Source: Magnaporthiopsis rhizophila | Lineage: Eukaryota > Ascomycota > Sordariomycetes > Magnaporthales > Magnaporthaceae | Length of the DNA stretch: 64,000 nucleotides | Assembly: GCA_003049465.1 (NCBI GenBank) | Contig: PYSS01000041.1 | Location: forward strand, 124,001-188,000 | Direction of reading: 5' to 3' | Part shown: positions 21,348-32,186 of the stretch, piece by piece | Numbering within the stretch: position 1 is the stretch's first letter | Layout of the letters: each line of letters begins with the position of its first letter | Position numbers and translations under genes: made by a program | Notes under the pieces: model-generated | What the model was told of the DNA's origin: nothing | The model's input: the letters and a program-made list of their open reading frames with translations, nothing else | Database searches by the model: none

Positions 21348-22808
21348 GGTGGGCTTCTGTGTAGGGAGCCTCGAGGGATTTTAGAGGTTTTAGTGGGATG
21401 GAAGGAAAGGCAATTGGGAGGGGACTAGGTTGGGGTATCAAACGCCAGAAAGGAAATCGCTCTTCGGAAACCAACCCCAAGAGACGAGACAGAGGAAAAA
21501 AGGAAAAATCACAGATTGGTCTCCAGCTGGTAGGAGAACAAGAGTGTTTTTTTCTTCAGTCCAGGAAGGGCGACGAGGGCTGGATTTGAATGGATCTGGA
21601 TTTGAGAAGCTGCGACGCTGTGTCGGCTCCACCGAGCGGCCATGCGAGGACTTCTCGGCTAACCCATGACGACGAATAATCAGCAGTCGCCCATTGGCTG
21701 GAACCCCAGCCGGAGACGTCACAGTGAAAAGGGCAGGGCCAATGCCGAGACTGTGACCTCGGTGCACTTTTTTTTTTTTTTTTCTGGTTACCATTCAGCC
21801 CCCATTACCACATGCCTGTGCCTAGGTCAACCGTCATGTGCCCAACGCGTGCTAAAGGCTCGACTCGGGCCGTTTCCCCATTGATACTACTGATGGATGG
21901 AATTGGCCTTGGTTGAGCTGTCGAGCTGGTGTTTTCGCAAACATCCCGAACACAGCGCCGGCCACCAAAGAAAAAACAAAAGAACTGGATGTGCCCGTGT
22001 GGGGTTCCCAGTTTGTCGCTTGCCCGCATCTGATGTCAGGGATTAAGCTCCACGCGGCCAAAGCTCCTGTTTCCCCTCGGTGGCGAACCTGGCTGCTGTT
22101 GGTCTTGGCTTTGCAGCTAGCCCGATGGCGGTGATCCCCTGGCAAGAAGAAATCTGAGGTGTTCCCCAGCCCTGGAGGTCCCGCATGCTTGCCAAAAATT
22201 GCCTCCTGACCGAGGGAAGAAAAATTTTGAGCGGCCTGCAGGGTCTTGATTCGGAAGCCGCGTTGCGGCTCGAGGGGCTCTGCGGGACTTTAACTCCTCG
22301 GCGGCCCAGTGCTCCAGCTCGGACTCAGCAGGTGTTACGAGGAGTTAAGCTAACTGCGTCGGAGTTGCTTAAGCCCCACTCAAGCGAGAGAAAGGCATTC
22401 AGAAAAGCATCTCAGGCGCAAAGCGAGCGTTCTCGCTCAAAAGAACGGACATATTGGGATACAATGCATTATCAACAAAGGCCGGTGTGCGACATCAGAT
22501 CGTTCCAAAACCATGCACGAGTGACAGCACCTGAGCGCCTGCATCGAGCGGCGGGAGCAAGCGTCAATCGTTGCGTGACGAGATTGTGCTGCGAGCTTTT
22601 GAGGCTGCCGCTGGCCTTCCATTGCCCCGCAGATGGTGGGTGGGTCACAACGGCCGGGTGGGTCATGCGCTAGCCCCAAAGAGGCGGCCATGCAAATGTT
22701 TGAATTTTTCTGCGCCGGCCCCGACTCCAGAGTCCAGTGACCACGGACCTGTGATTGTCGCAAATTGTCGCTTCCCGCATCAATAGTGATATCCAACAGA
22801 CCGCCAAG
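21348..22808. other. Divergent intergenic region between aconitase and the Bud20-type gene
   Basis: About 1.46 kb between divergent starts, with a T run at about 21769-21783. No supportable coding frame. It should hold both promoters. An inverted repeat at 22290-22348 is listed separately. Confidence 0.5.
22290..22348. repeat. Perfect 11-bp inverted repeat
   Basis: TTAACTCCTCG at 22290-22300 is the exact reverse complement of CGAGGAGTTAA at 22338-22348, with a 37-nt spacer. It lies about 460 bp upstream of the Bud20-type start. It could be a dimer binding site or a stem-loop; function unknown. Confidence 0.6.
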
Positions 22809-23295
22809 ATGCCCAAGGCCAAGGGAATAGCCACCCAGCGCGTGCAAAAAACCAGGCATCGCACCAGGTTGGTGTCCCCGTACCGGTCCTGGACAAGGGC
22901 AATGAGGCTAATTTGATGTGCCACCCCCGAACCCAGAGACCTGGATCAGATCAAGGAGGATCTGCTGTCGCCCAAGCATTTGGCCCAGTGGAAGGACACC
23001 AAAGCCTCAGAGGACCTTCCCGGACTGGGCAGGCATTACTGCGTCGAGTGCGCGAAGTGGTTCGAGACGGACCACAGCCTGGTTGAGCACCGCAAAGGCA
23101 AGCCGCACAAGCGCCGGTAAGTCTCCGGGACGGCTTCAAAAGGCTTACAGGTGCCTCCAGTGACTGACACATATCGACAGAGTCAAGCAACTTCGGGAGG
23201 AGCCCTACAGTCAGAGGGAGGCTGAGGCGGCTATAGGCATTGGGCCGCCAGACAAGGGCCAACGAAAACAGGACGAAGACGTGGCAATGGTATAG
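22809..23295 (+). CDS. BUD20: C2H2 zinc finger protein, Bud20 type (60S ribosome biogenesis)
   Basis: Exons 22809-22867, 22937-23116 and 23181-23295 give 117 aa; no single-frame stretch covers it. Introns are 69 and 64 bp. The N-terminus is basic (MPKAKGIATQ, KTRHRTRDLDQI). One long C2H2 finger follows, with YCVECAKWF, then His in H-S-L-V-E-H and H-K-G-K-P-H-K-R-R, and the tail begins VKQLREEPYSQ. Together, RTRDLD, GLGRHYC and KPHKRRVKxLRxxPY match the Bud20/ZNF593 family. In yeast this is a shuttling pre-60S factor needed for nuclear export of the large subunit (166 aa there, so this tail is shorter). The start gives the conserved basic N-terminus directly. Confidence 0.9.
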
Positions 23296-23921
23296 ACTAT
23301 GTGCATGCCTGCGTCTTCCCTGTATGCTTGTTTGCTTGTACCTGGGTTTGCTTTATAGTGGGAGGTAGGAACTGGAAAAACTGCGTGCTCAACAAGGGTT
23401 CAGGGGCGTTTTGGGTCATGTGACTGGCGGCGTCCAATGTCCGAGGGTATCGGCTGCGAATGATCTTAGTCACGCACGATACGAGTGGCATTTTTACAGT
23501 ATTTAAAGGTAGACTTTGGGATTTTGTTTGCAATGGCGCGGCCGAAAGTGACGGCATGGGGAACATATGATGCTGGTGTGCGATCACGTGGTGAGGCTCA
23601 GTTTTCCGCCGCGCCGCGCTTGGCTACGGCGGCCCCACAAAAAAGCTTGGGCGACACTAACGGGATTGAATCGAGTTCGCGGAGACGTGAGAATGCAATG
23701 CGCGCCTGCAGCAACGGAGGTCGCTTCCCTGCCACAGAAAAAAAAATCAAATAAAAATACCTATAATGGATATTAGACCCTCGCCATCCAGCTTCGAAAA
23801 TCCCAGGATCCATTCCTCGTCGTCGCAGTAGAGCCTGCACCTCGGGCAGCACGGACAGGGTCCCACCCAGACCCTAGACGCGGTCGGTCCAGCATTCAGC
23901 GGCGCATCTGGTCGCCCATGA
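23296..23921. other. Intergenic, Bud20-type gene to HAD_SAK gene
   Basis: About 630 bp containing the Bud20-type 3' UTR and the next promoter. The A-rich segment at 23735-23760 is the only compositional feature. No gene is seen. Confidence 0.5.
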
Positions 23922-26225
23922 ATGCTTGCTAGGACCTCCAGGCTTTCTTTTCTCTCCATCATCAGAAGCCGGGCCATGGCACCGCCTGTTCCGCTCGTCG
24001 CCGCCATGTCGGCGCACCATGGCTCGGGCTCCGGCCCTGTCTCTGCCGTCGCTGCTGCAAAAGCCAACCCGCACGCCTTCGCTTCCCACCAGAAAAGACA
24101 CCAGCACCAGCCATCACAAGCGTCGCCGGCGCGCAGCTACACCCTCACTACCCTCGGCCGCTGGTCCGTCCAGAACAAGCAGCTGCCGCCCGTCGAGGCC
24201 ATCAAGGCAATCCACGTCTACGACTTTGACAACACGTGTACGTTGCTCGCTCTGGTTCCGCGTCGTGTTCCTCCGCGCTGCCCTCCAGCGTGCTGACTTG
24301 CTCTGTGTCCGCTCGCAGTATTCAAGACCCCGACTCCGAATCCCAAGCTCTGGAACGGCCCGACGATAGGCCTGCTGGCCAACCCCGACTGCTTCGTCAA
24401 CGGAGGCTGGTGGCACGATAACCGCATATTAGCCGCGACGGGCGCGGGCCTGCTCAAGGAGGAAGCACGCGCGTGGGAGGGCTGGTGGAACGAGAGCATT
24501 GTCGAGCTCGTACGCCTCAGCCGACAGCAGAAGGATGCCCTCTGCGTCTTGCTGACAGGCCGGTCCGAGCACGGCTTCGGTGATCTCGTCGCGCGCATGG
24601 TGGCCAGCAAAGGGCTTGAGTTTCACATGATGGGCCTCAAGCCCGCCACAGGCCCCGACGGCGAGCGCTTCGCCAGCACCATGGCCTATAAGCAAGTGTT
24701 TCTGAGGCACCTCATGGAGACATACCGCTTCGCCGAGGAGATTCACGTCTATGAGGACCGCCCCAGGCACGTCAAGGGCTTCCGCGACTTTATGGTCGAG
24801 TACAATCTCGCCGTCAACGCAGCCCTGGCGGGCAGCGGATCGGCCAGCACAGCCACGACGCGCGCTGCCCCGATCAAGGACAATGTCGTTCACGTCCTCG
24901 AGCTGGGCACGCACCTTGACCCGGTCGTCGAGGTGGCCGAGGTGCAGCATCTGCTCAACGCGCATAATGCGCATATTGCCAAGGGGCTATCGGGCCCCGG
25001 CGGCAAGGCGCGCGCCGCCGGCAAGCTCGCCATAAAGAAGACGGTCTTCTATACGGGCTACCTGATCGACGCGGCCGACACGGAGCGCTTGCTGTCGCTG
25101 ATGCCATCAGCCCGATCCTCGGAGCCCGAGCTCAAGATTCACGCCAACAACATCATGATCTGCCCTCGTCCCTGTCCTGCCAGCATTCTGGAAAAGGTCG
25201 GCGGCCTCGGCGCAAAAGCGCGCTGGGAGGTGACGGGCACGGGCTGCTTCGAGAACAGCGTGTGGGCCGCCGCCGTGCGCCCGGTGCCGTCGACAGCCAA
25301 GTACCACACCGACAACAAGACGCCGCACGTGGTGCTGGCGCTGCGGAAAGGCGCTAGGCCCATCGACGCCAGTAAAATACACAACTGGCAACCGATCCCT
25401 CCCGACAAGGCATTCAGCTTCGAGACGACAGTGGGCGAGAAGATCCTGTTTCGTATAGAGCCCGAGGACCCAACCGAGGGCGAGTACGAGAGCATGTTTG
25501 CAAACAAGAGCTCAAAGCGGAAACATACGTTTGACGACGAGGCACCATCGCACGCACGTGGCGGCGCGAATGCGAGTGGTGGACACCACCAGGGCGGAGG
25601 GCGGGGTTACCATACCCAGTCTGGAAATAACGGTTTCTCCAGGGGAGGCGGGCGTGGAGGTAACAACTTCCGTGGGAACCACAACCCCAACCGGGGATAC
25701 CGCACCAGCTCCCGCGGAGGTGGTGGCTACAGCGGCTTTAGGGGATCCGGCGGTCGTGGGGGTGGTCGGGGTGGCAAGTATGGCTACCACTCCCTGGACG
25801 ACGTCGGCAAGCGAGATAACACGCAGGCCATGTCTTATGAGGACAGCGGCTACTCGACCCCGAACTCGAACCCGCACGAGAACCAGCAGCACGAGACGCA
25901 GCATCAGCCGGCCAACGGCCAACAGCAAAGTCGCAAGCAGCGCAACCGGCAGAACCAGCAAAATCGCCAACAGCAGCAACAGCAGCAACAGCAGCAGCAG
26001 CAGCATTCGCAGGCACCGTCACAGCAACCTCAGCAACAGTACCACCAGCAGCTGCCGGCGCTCCCGATCCCTCCGCCGCCTTTGATAGGCGGGGCCCCGT
26101 TCTACCCGCAGTTCGCGCAAGGCCCTCCCATGTGGATGCCCCCGACAGGCCCCAGCGCAATGGGAGGCCAGGGCGGCGGCTATGCGCCTCCTCCGCCGGG
26201 ACCTGACATGCACAATCACTACTAA
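23922..26225 (+). CDS. HAD-superfamily protein, 'Swiss Army Knife RNA repair' family, with RGG and polyQ tail
   Basis: Exons 23922-24237 and 24319-26225 (intron 81 bp, codon T|TA restored) give 740 aa. The HAD motif I reads YDFDNTLF at residues ~100-107, followed by the family's LWNGP and GGWWHD blocks, LLTGRSEHGF and HVYEDRPRH (motif IV-like acidic residues). I assign it to the fungal HAD_SAK family named from genome context as RNA-repair related; the substrate has not been shown here. The C-terminal third is low complexity: RGG/GRG repeats (~545-620), typical of RNA binding, then polyQ (CAG/CAA run about 25968-26004) and a Pro/Gly tail. Two in-frame ATGs exist. The first (23922) adds MLARTSRLSFLSIIRSRA, which resembles a mitochondrial presequence; the second (23976) gives 722 aa without it. 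Confidence 0.85.
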
Positions 26226-26419
26226 CTGCCGCGGATTTGCAATCCACGGCTGTTTGTGTAATACCTTGAGATTGCCGTCGTTGTTTCTGGTGCCCCCGCT
26301 GGCCATTTCTTTGCCGTCGTGTGCTAGTCATGACGGGACATGGCTGCATTTATTAGCTGTATATCCTTGTGTCACTGGTAATCCTTGTGTCTATATGCGT
26401 TCTTTATTGGCGTTAGCTT

Positions 26420-26464
<45 letters not shown>

Positions 26465-27066
26465 GGGNNNNNNNNNNNTTTTTTTTTTTTTTTTTTGTTT
26501 CTTCGTGGGGACTATTTGGGCACGACCACGGAGTTCGAATGGGATTGCTCAAAATGTCTAGGTGTTCCTCCTGCATCCGGTCCGATTTGCGCTGGCCCTT
26601 GCTCGTTGTTCTTGTGTCACGACCCGATTTGGCCAAGGAGGTCATGCACCCCAGGTTATGCATCCGGCTCGGGTGGCCAAGTGCCGGCCATGCCATCATC
26701 GTCCGGTTAATTTAGGTACCGTGGGTACCTACTCTAATCCCTCCCGCCGGACGGACCGCCGCCCCACGATCTGCACCATTTAGCCGGCCCGGCCGTTCAC
26801 GTGGGGTACGGAAGCTTCCCCTTTTTCGGGTTTGCAGCGCCGCTGTCTGGAAATAGCTTCTACTGTATGGCGGACCTTTGCGTCTCTGGGCAATGAGTTG
26901 ACGTATGTGGGTAACGGAGAGCGGAGCAGCTGCCAGCCGGCGTTATAAGGGAGCATGGAGCCGGCCAGCGAGGGAAGAGGTCTGTTTTCTTTAGTCTGCA
27001 TGTCGTGTACCGACAGACACCACCACAATTCTTTTTTGCACCGACACGGGTTCCTGACCTGACATT
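26226..27066. other. Intergenic region with poly-T/N gap and LPMO promoter
   Basis: The HAD_SAK 3' UTR is followed by a T run (about 26420-26463), GGGG, eleven N (26468-26478) and a second T run, so the length here is uncertain. The last ~350 bp before 27067 is the probable LPMO promoter, with a TATA-like TTATAAG at about 26943. No gene is seen. Confidence 0.6.
26714..26806 (+). promoter_or_regulatory. Putative carbon-control sites upstream of the LPMO gene
   Basis: The stretch holds a palindrome AGGTACC-GTG-GGTACCT (26714-26730, perfect 7-bp arms), two SYGGRG Cre1/CreA-type sites on opposite strands (CCCCAC 26762-26767, GTGGGG 26801-26806), and TTAGCC (26780-26785), the reverse complement of the XlnR/Xyr1 core GGCTAA. 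Cellulase and LPMO genes are normally under these two regulators. The motifs are short and the assignment is inference. Confidence 0.35.
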
Positions 27067-27851
27067 ATGAAGACGACCGCGTTACTCCTTGCCCTCACCG
27101 CTGCGGCGGCAGAGGCGCATTGTAAGTACCAAATTTTGTCCACACCAGCCGGTTCTACAGACTCCTAACACAGCATGGCCCAGACGTCTTCCCCAACGTC
27201 GCAAACGGCAACCAACGCACAGGCGACTGGCAGGCCGTGCGCCAAACAACAAACTGGCAGTCCAACGGGCCCCTGACCGACGTCACCTCGCGCCAGCTCA
27301 CCTGCTACGAGCTGTCGCCCGGCCGCGCCGCTCCCCAGACCATCAACGTGACTGCGGGCGGCACGGTATCCTTCGCCGCCCGCAGCAGCATCAGCCACCC
27401 TGGTCCGCTTTCTGGATGGCTAGGGTTCGTCCCGCAAGGAAAGACTGCCGCCACGTGGGATGGGTCGGGATCCCGGTGGATCAAGATCTTCCAGGACAAA
27501 CCCACCGTGAACGGCCAGGGGCTTTCGTGGCCTTCGCAAGGAAAGACGACGGTTAATTTCGAGATCCCGCGGTGCGTCCCTGCCGGGGAGTATCTGTTGC
27601 GCGTGGAGCATATTGCGCTGCACAGCGCCAGCTCGGTGGGCGGCGCGCAGCTTTACATCTCTTGCGCGCAGGTTAGAGTCACGGGTGGTGGGAACGAGAT
27701 GCCGCAGAACGGGATGGTGGCTATCCCGGGTGTTTACAAGCCGACGGACCCGGGGTTGGTGGTTAATATCTACTACCCCGTCCCGACGAACTATCGGCCG
27801 CCCGGGCCGGAGCCGTGGAAGTGTGGGGGTGGGAGGGATTGGAAGGCTTGA
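27067..27851 (+). CDS. AA9 family lytic polysaccharide monooxygenase (secreted, copper-dependent)
   Basis: Exons 27067-27121 and 27184-27851 (intron 62 bp, codon T|AC) give 240 aa. A 17-residue signal peptide (MKTTALLLALTAAAAEA) is followed directly by His18, which becomes the mature N-terminal His of the copper 'histidine brace'; the mature start HYVFPNV is typical. The second brace His lies in ISHPGPLSGW. The conserved C-terminal block HIALHSA, then GGAQLYISCAQV, supplies the second-sphere His/Gln and the axial Tyr. There is no CBM1 or Ser/Thr linker; the protein stops shortly after a Pro-rich segment ending in WKCGGGRDWKA. The enzyme oxidatively cleaves cellulose or related glucans outside the cell. 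The intron splits the codon just after the brace His. Confidence 0.95.
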
Positions 27852-28163
27852 GGTGGAAGTTGCTCACGGCCGTGATTTGACTATGGTGTGAGGTGAAGAA
27901 AGAAGCAACCCCTGCACATCCAATCGATCACGCATGCTAAGGTATAGAGTAGCAAAAATAAAAACATAGTCTGGAACTCAGCCGCAATCCTTCGGACGCG
28001 CTCCATCGGCCATATAACAAAGCGCGTCCCTCCTCATGCCGTTAGGTCGATTTTATTCTTCCATAAATTTCACGTCTCTCCACTCGGCCAACAAAACACC
28101 TCTTTCCCCAACCAAAGGTTTTTCCCATATCCAACAGCCCCAGCCTTCCCCAACCGCCCTACC
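27852..28163. other. Intergenic, LPMO to membrane-protein gene
   Basis: A 312-bp gap with the LPMO 3' UTR and a CT-rich leader before 28164. Nothing else is seen. Confidence 0.5.
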
Positions 28164-29123
28164 ATGGTGCTCGCCAGGACGCCAGGTTTTCAGGATTGGT
28201 ATGGCACTTACGGTGCGCTTTTTGCAGAACTCTCCCGGGACGCCTGTAACAAGACGCTCGCCTCGTATGTCGCCAACCCATCCGACACGCTGACCTGCAA
28301 CGCCCACGTCAACTGCATCCTTGGCGCCGCGCAGGAGGTCACAAAGGCGCACATCGCCTCGGCCGCGATATTCCTCGGCATGGTCCCTACGTTCCTCTCC
28401 CTGATCGGGCCGAGCATCACCCAGCTCGTGTTGCTCTCGGCGCGTCGCCCGCTGCTGGCGCTGCTCCTCTCCTGCGGCTCCACGACCCTCCTCCTCGATC
28501 GGCTGTTCCGCGTCGAAACGCCCAGGGAGATCCTCACCCGCGCCGGAACCGTGCGCCTTGCCCCACGGTCGAAGCGGCCGTGGACTGCTCTCGTCAGCGC
28601 GGCCGAATACCTGCTCGTCCTCGGCGCCGCCATCAACGTTCTTCACAACTCGTGGCAGCTCGGCACCTCGGCGATCATCGTGTGGAAGTGTGAACTCAAC
28701 CTCATGCCGCTGATATGGGTGCTCGGCTGTCCTTTTGTCTTTCTCGTCGTCGCCATCCCTCTGCAGTTCACTGCCATCGCGGGATACCTCCGCGCGTACG
28801 CACCCGAATTCGGTTCCGATTCCGATTCCGATGCGCCGCAAAGCGGCAAAGGCGGGTTCGTTTCAAGGGAGATCACACCAGCGATTATGTATTCGACATT
28901 GCAGCGCGGCAAGCTTCCCGGCTTAGAAACGTGGGCGGCCACCCTTCTCAACGTGGGATTCTGCCTCGCGGCTCTCCAGGTGCTGATAGGAGTCGGCATT
29001 TTATCGTCGGTGCTATTTGTGTCTGTGACGGATGCGGTGTGGGTGGCGGCTAGGTACCTCGTATCGACAGGCATATGTAGATTCGTGGTTATGTTGGAAC
29101 TACCGCGGATTACCGCCAACTGA
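28164..29123 (+). CDS. Uncharacterised polytopic membrane protein
   Basis: A single exon of 319 aa with an ATG in CACC-like context. I do not recognise the family. Hydrophobic spans lie at about 64-92, 96-113, 142-162, 181-207 and 260-290, so about five or six membrane segments. A short N-terminal region carries three Cys (residues 28, 45 and 51), which could form disulfides on the lumenal or outer face, and a cytosol-like loop has a Ser/Asp run (GSDSDSDAP, ~217-225). No signal peptide or known motif is visible. Codon use matches the real genes nearby and no stop interrupts it, so I take it as a functional gene at the edge of the accessory island. Confidence 0.7.
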   Translation: MVLARTPGFQDWYGTYGALFAELSRDACNKTLASYVANPSDTLTCNAHVNCILGAAQEVTKAHIASAAIFLGMVPTFLSLIGPSITQLVLLSARRPLLALLLSCGSTTLLLDRLFRVETPREILTRAGTVRLAPRSKRPWTALVSAAEYLLVLGAAINVLHNSWQLGTSAIIVWKCELNLMPLIWVLGCPFVFLVVAIPLQFTAIAGYLRAYAPEFGSDSDSDAPQSGKGGFVSREITPAIMYSTLQRGKLPGLETWAATLLNVGFCLAALQVLIGVGILSSVLFVSVTDAVWVAARYLVSTGICRFVVMLELPRITAN

Positions 29124-29259
29124 CAGATTAATTGAGCATTAAATGATGGGGCCATTTCCAGTCCAGGTTTCCCCCTTTTCCAATAGGTATCTCCTACGAG
29201 CTCGATTTTAAGACAAGTGGGACTAAGTATCGCGTCCCAGCCCAGGCCGTGCCGGCCGT

Positions 29260-31010
29260 TCGGGTTTACCACCAGGTAGTGAAAGAAGGCCAGGCGTCGT
29301 GGTACCTAAACCCGACGCGGGACCAGGCGGCGGTAGACCTCTTGGGGCGGGATGTGTGGTTAGAGTCCACGAGGTCGGTTCGGGGATGGCGAAAGATGTT
29401 GTACGGTTCTCCTCCATCATCGACCGCCATTCCCGGTAGTAACTTTCGGGACGCTTGTTCAGCTTTCGGTCTAGCTGCCTGCGGCGCGCGCGTCGGCGCT
29501 ATTGTCGGGGAGGACCTCGACGTGCTTCTGGCTGCTACGCCGCTGCCTACAGTGGCGACCCTGTATCGGGCACCCTGCCCGTTAATGTCCGCGCCGCTCG
29601 CCAGTAGCAGCCGGGTGACGTCGCCGTTGTCCCGGTACAAGGCAGCGGCGCGAACCCCGTGCTTCCCTCCCCCAGCAGGTTTACGTCTGAGCCGCGCTCG
29701 AGGATACAAGCGGCGTGCGGCGGGTACCCAAGCTTGCCGCTTGCCTGCGGTGGATTGGGTCGGTGCCTGCGTGGAGGAACGCCTCCACGAGCTCGAGGTG
29801 GCCAACAGACTCCGCCACCTGAAGGGCAGTTCCGCCTTCTCCTTTGCCAATGCCAATGTCGGCGCCCATGCCGGGTTAAGATGCTGACCATCTTGATCCG
29901 GTCCTTGGAAATGGCGAACTACCCGCCCTGCTGCTCTCTGGCGTTTCTGCAGTAGGATTAGCATCGCCTTTCAGAAGCACCTCGGCAATTTTGGTTAGGT
30001 TCATATCGACAGCCTCAATGAGCTCTTTCTCTTCGATGTGCACGCCCATCTCCAGTAGGCGGTTGAGGACATGTAGGTTACGGGGGAAAACGCCTTGCAG
30101 CCGTCTTTGACCCATGTGTCTGCCCCCGTTCGCACCCAGGAACTCAACACTTCTGGTTTCCTTGGCTGGCTCGACGCCTGGAGGGGAGCTGCCGTCCGTG
30201 CCACCTTTCTTATTTATATCCACGCCATTCTCCAGCAGAAGGCGCATGGCGCTGACATCCCCGCAGTGGGCGGCGCCGAGCATGGTCTGCAATGGAGGCA
30301 ATTTGCGCAGGCCGCCGAGAGTGGCCGACCGCCTCGTTGCCGCGCCGAACGGCAATGTGCACCAGCCCTCCCCACTCCGCATGGTGATCGACCGTCGCGC
30401 CGGCCGCCGACAAGGTCTTCAGCGTCGGTGGGTCGCCCGCGTAGGCTGCTACCTGCGGCGGAGTTGATCGCCCCCTCGCCCATGTCTCAACAGACAGCAC
30501 AACGGTTCGAATCCGCCCCGGTTTTAATAGAGGCTCGGTGAGGGCCCGGCCGCCAGGGCTGCCTAGCGATGGCTCGGCTGGAGCTCTTGGCCGTGTCCGT
30601 CCGGTGTTCAGGCTGCAACGCTTTCCAGCCCCAGATAGCAGGCGCAGTACAGCGCCGAGTTGTACCTGACAGTGCTCATGTTTGTGGCCCTGTCTGGCAC
30701 GGCGAAGTTGCCGCCAAATCGCGCCGCCCCAGTCGCGCCCGTCCGCTGCTGTCGGCCGGCTCAGGTTGAGGTAGCTTGCGAGCCAGCCGGGGTTCCCAGG
30801 GCCAAACAGCCGGAACAAGAGATGCGACACAGCCTCTCTTTTCTGCACCGGAATCTCGTTCCAGTGCTCCGACCAGTGGCTGGTGGCATACGCCAGTAGC
30901 GTGTGCTCCTCGTGGCTGAACCGCCGCGCCTGTTTGCTTCCGTTAAAGTGAGGAGGTATGAGACACGTTTTAAGGGTCTCGATAAGGCACTTGACGGGGT
31001 TGAAAGTGGT
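29260..31010 (-). pseudogene. Decayed NACHT/ankyrin (NLR-like) gene relic
   Basis: Read on the minus strand, fragments of one gene appear in several frames. Upstream (about 31000-30700) is FSHEEHTLLAYATSHWSEHW, like the helical segment that follows the NACHT/winged-helix region of fungal NLR proteins (cf. the L-x-Y-A-x-x-H-W motif). Downstream, ankyrin units recur: KTLSAAGATVDHHAEWGGLV (about 30420), AMRLLLENGVDIN (about 30240), LNRLLEMGVHIEEKELIEAV (about 30050), and ALQVAESVGHLELVEAFLHA (about 29800), then LLLASGADINGQGA (about 29600). Joining them needs at least four frame changes, and no splice sites explain them. The NACHT core (P-loop) is not visible, so the gene is also truncated. It was probably one STAND/NLR gene. 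Confidence 0.65.
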
Positions 31011-32186
31011 TATGGTACTGACGGATATGCGTCGCGCCGTACCCCTCAGTATAGATTCTTGACCGTTCGCGGGACACCGGCAGCCGCGAGGTTCCCCCCG
31101 TTGCCGAGGCACCGAGGAGAGCGAGGCGGCGACGCCATTAGGGCAGGCAAGGCCCTATTCGCTACAAAGATGGCGAGGAGAGGTGGCGCTTAGCCTACCT
31201 ACAGAGCTTAGCAGATTTCGCTGCCCCGTCGTTCTATTTGGCCAGACTGAGCTGGGCCTCAGCCCTGGGAAGCTATCACATTGGCGGCGACCGCCCTCAG
31301 CGCCTGCTCCTTGTCCGTTGGCACCGTACAAGCTCGCGAGGTTGAGAACGCAGCTATTATCCACGAGGCTAGCGTTGCAGAGAGTAGTAAAAGATGTTAA
31401 AGACGTCCTTGGCCTCAAGCCGATCGATCAACTTCAACTCTCGGCCTGATTCCGGGGGAGGTTACCCCCCTGTATGCAAAGTTGAACGCCTTGCTTGCGC
31501 CATCGCTAGCGTAACGCCCATGCGGTGGGTGCACCCTTTCACTCTGTCTTTTGGCTTGAGGGATAAGGTAATCCTGTAAACGGACCGTAAACTGCAAATA
31601 GTACAGCGTGTTGCGGTAAGACAAAGTCCCACCCAGGACAGGCCGCGAACAAACTTTAATGGAAGGACAACTGCACTGTATGAACTTGAGAAATGATATG
31701 GACCGTCGAGGGCGAGGAGACGCCACTGGTTGATTCAGGGACAAGGAGGCGTAGCCGCCACATGCCTTGCGTCTGTGCCATAGAAGAAGCGAAGTGCCTG
31801 TATTGGCGCCTCCCGAGTCCACAATCCCTTCGCCATGTTGCTTCCCAGTCCTTGTACGCACTGCAGCGCAATGGCTAAGTGTATCCTTCTTTACGGTACG
31901 CGCTACCCCTGCAGTGGTGAGCCCTTTCAGTCACCCCTTAATTTCTGAAGGCCTCCTGGAGTTTGCGCCATACAAGTGTCTTAATGGCTCCGCTGGCATT
32001 GAAAGGTACGGCCACCCGTGTGCTTGCGCCTTTACACCTGCAGCGTCGTTCCATAGCAATCCTTACCAAGGCTCGATTATAAACCGCATGGCCGTCGCAG
32101 CAACTGGCTTCAATCTTCACCAAACAAAGTATACAAACGGCAGGAGGCTTGCGCATAGCCTGTTTGCGTTTATACGTGTTGCAAAG
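31011..32186. other. Accessory-island intergenic sequence
   Basis: About 1.2 kb with no supportable gene. Short frames on both strands do not resemble known families. The last ~150 bp is the likely promoter of the phospholipase gene. Confidence 0.4.

Noticed and set aside
28164..29123. Possible gasdermin-like or pore-forming executioner next to the peptidase cluster
   Set aside because: The protein has five to six ordinary membrane spans and no amphipathic pore-forming layout; no other candidate for such a partner was found in the island.
30505..30525. tRNA B-box-like GGTTCGAATCC
   Set aside because: The would-be T stem pairs at only three positions and no acceptor, D or anticodon arm fits; it lies inside the ankyrin relic.
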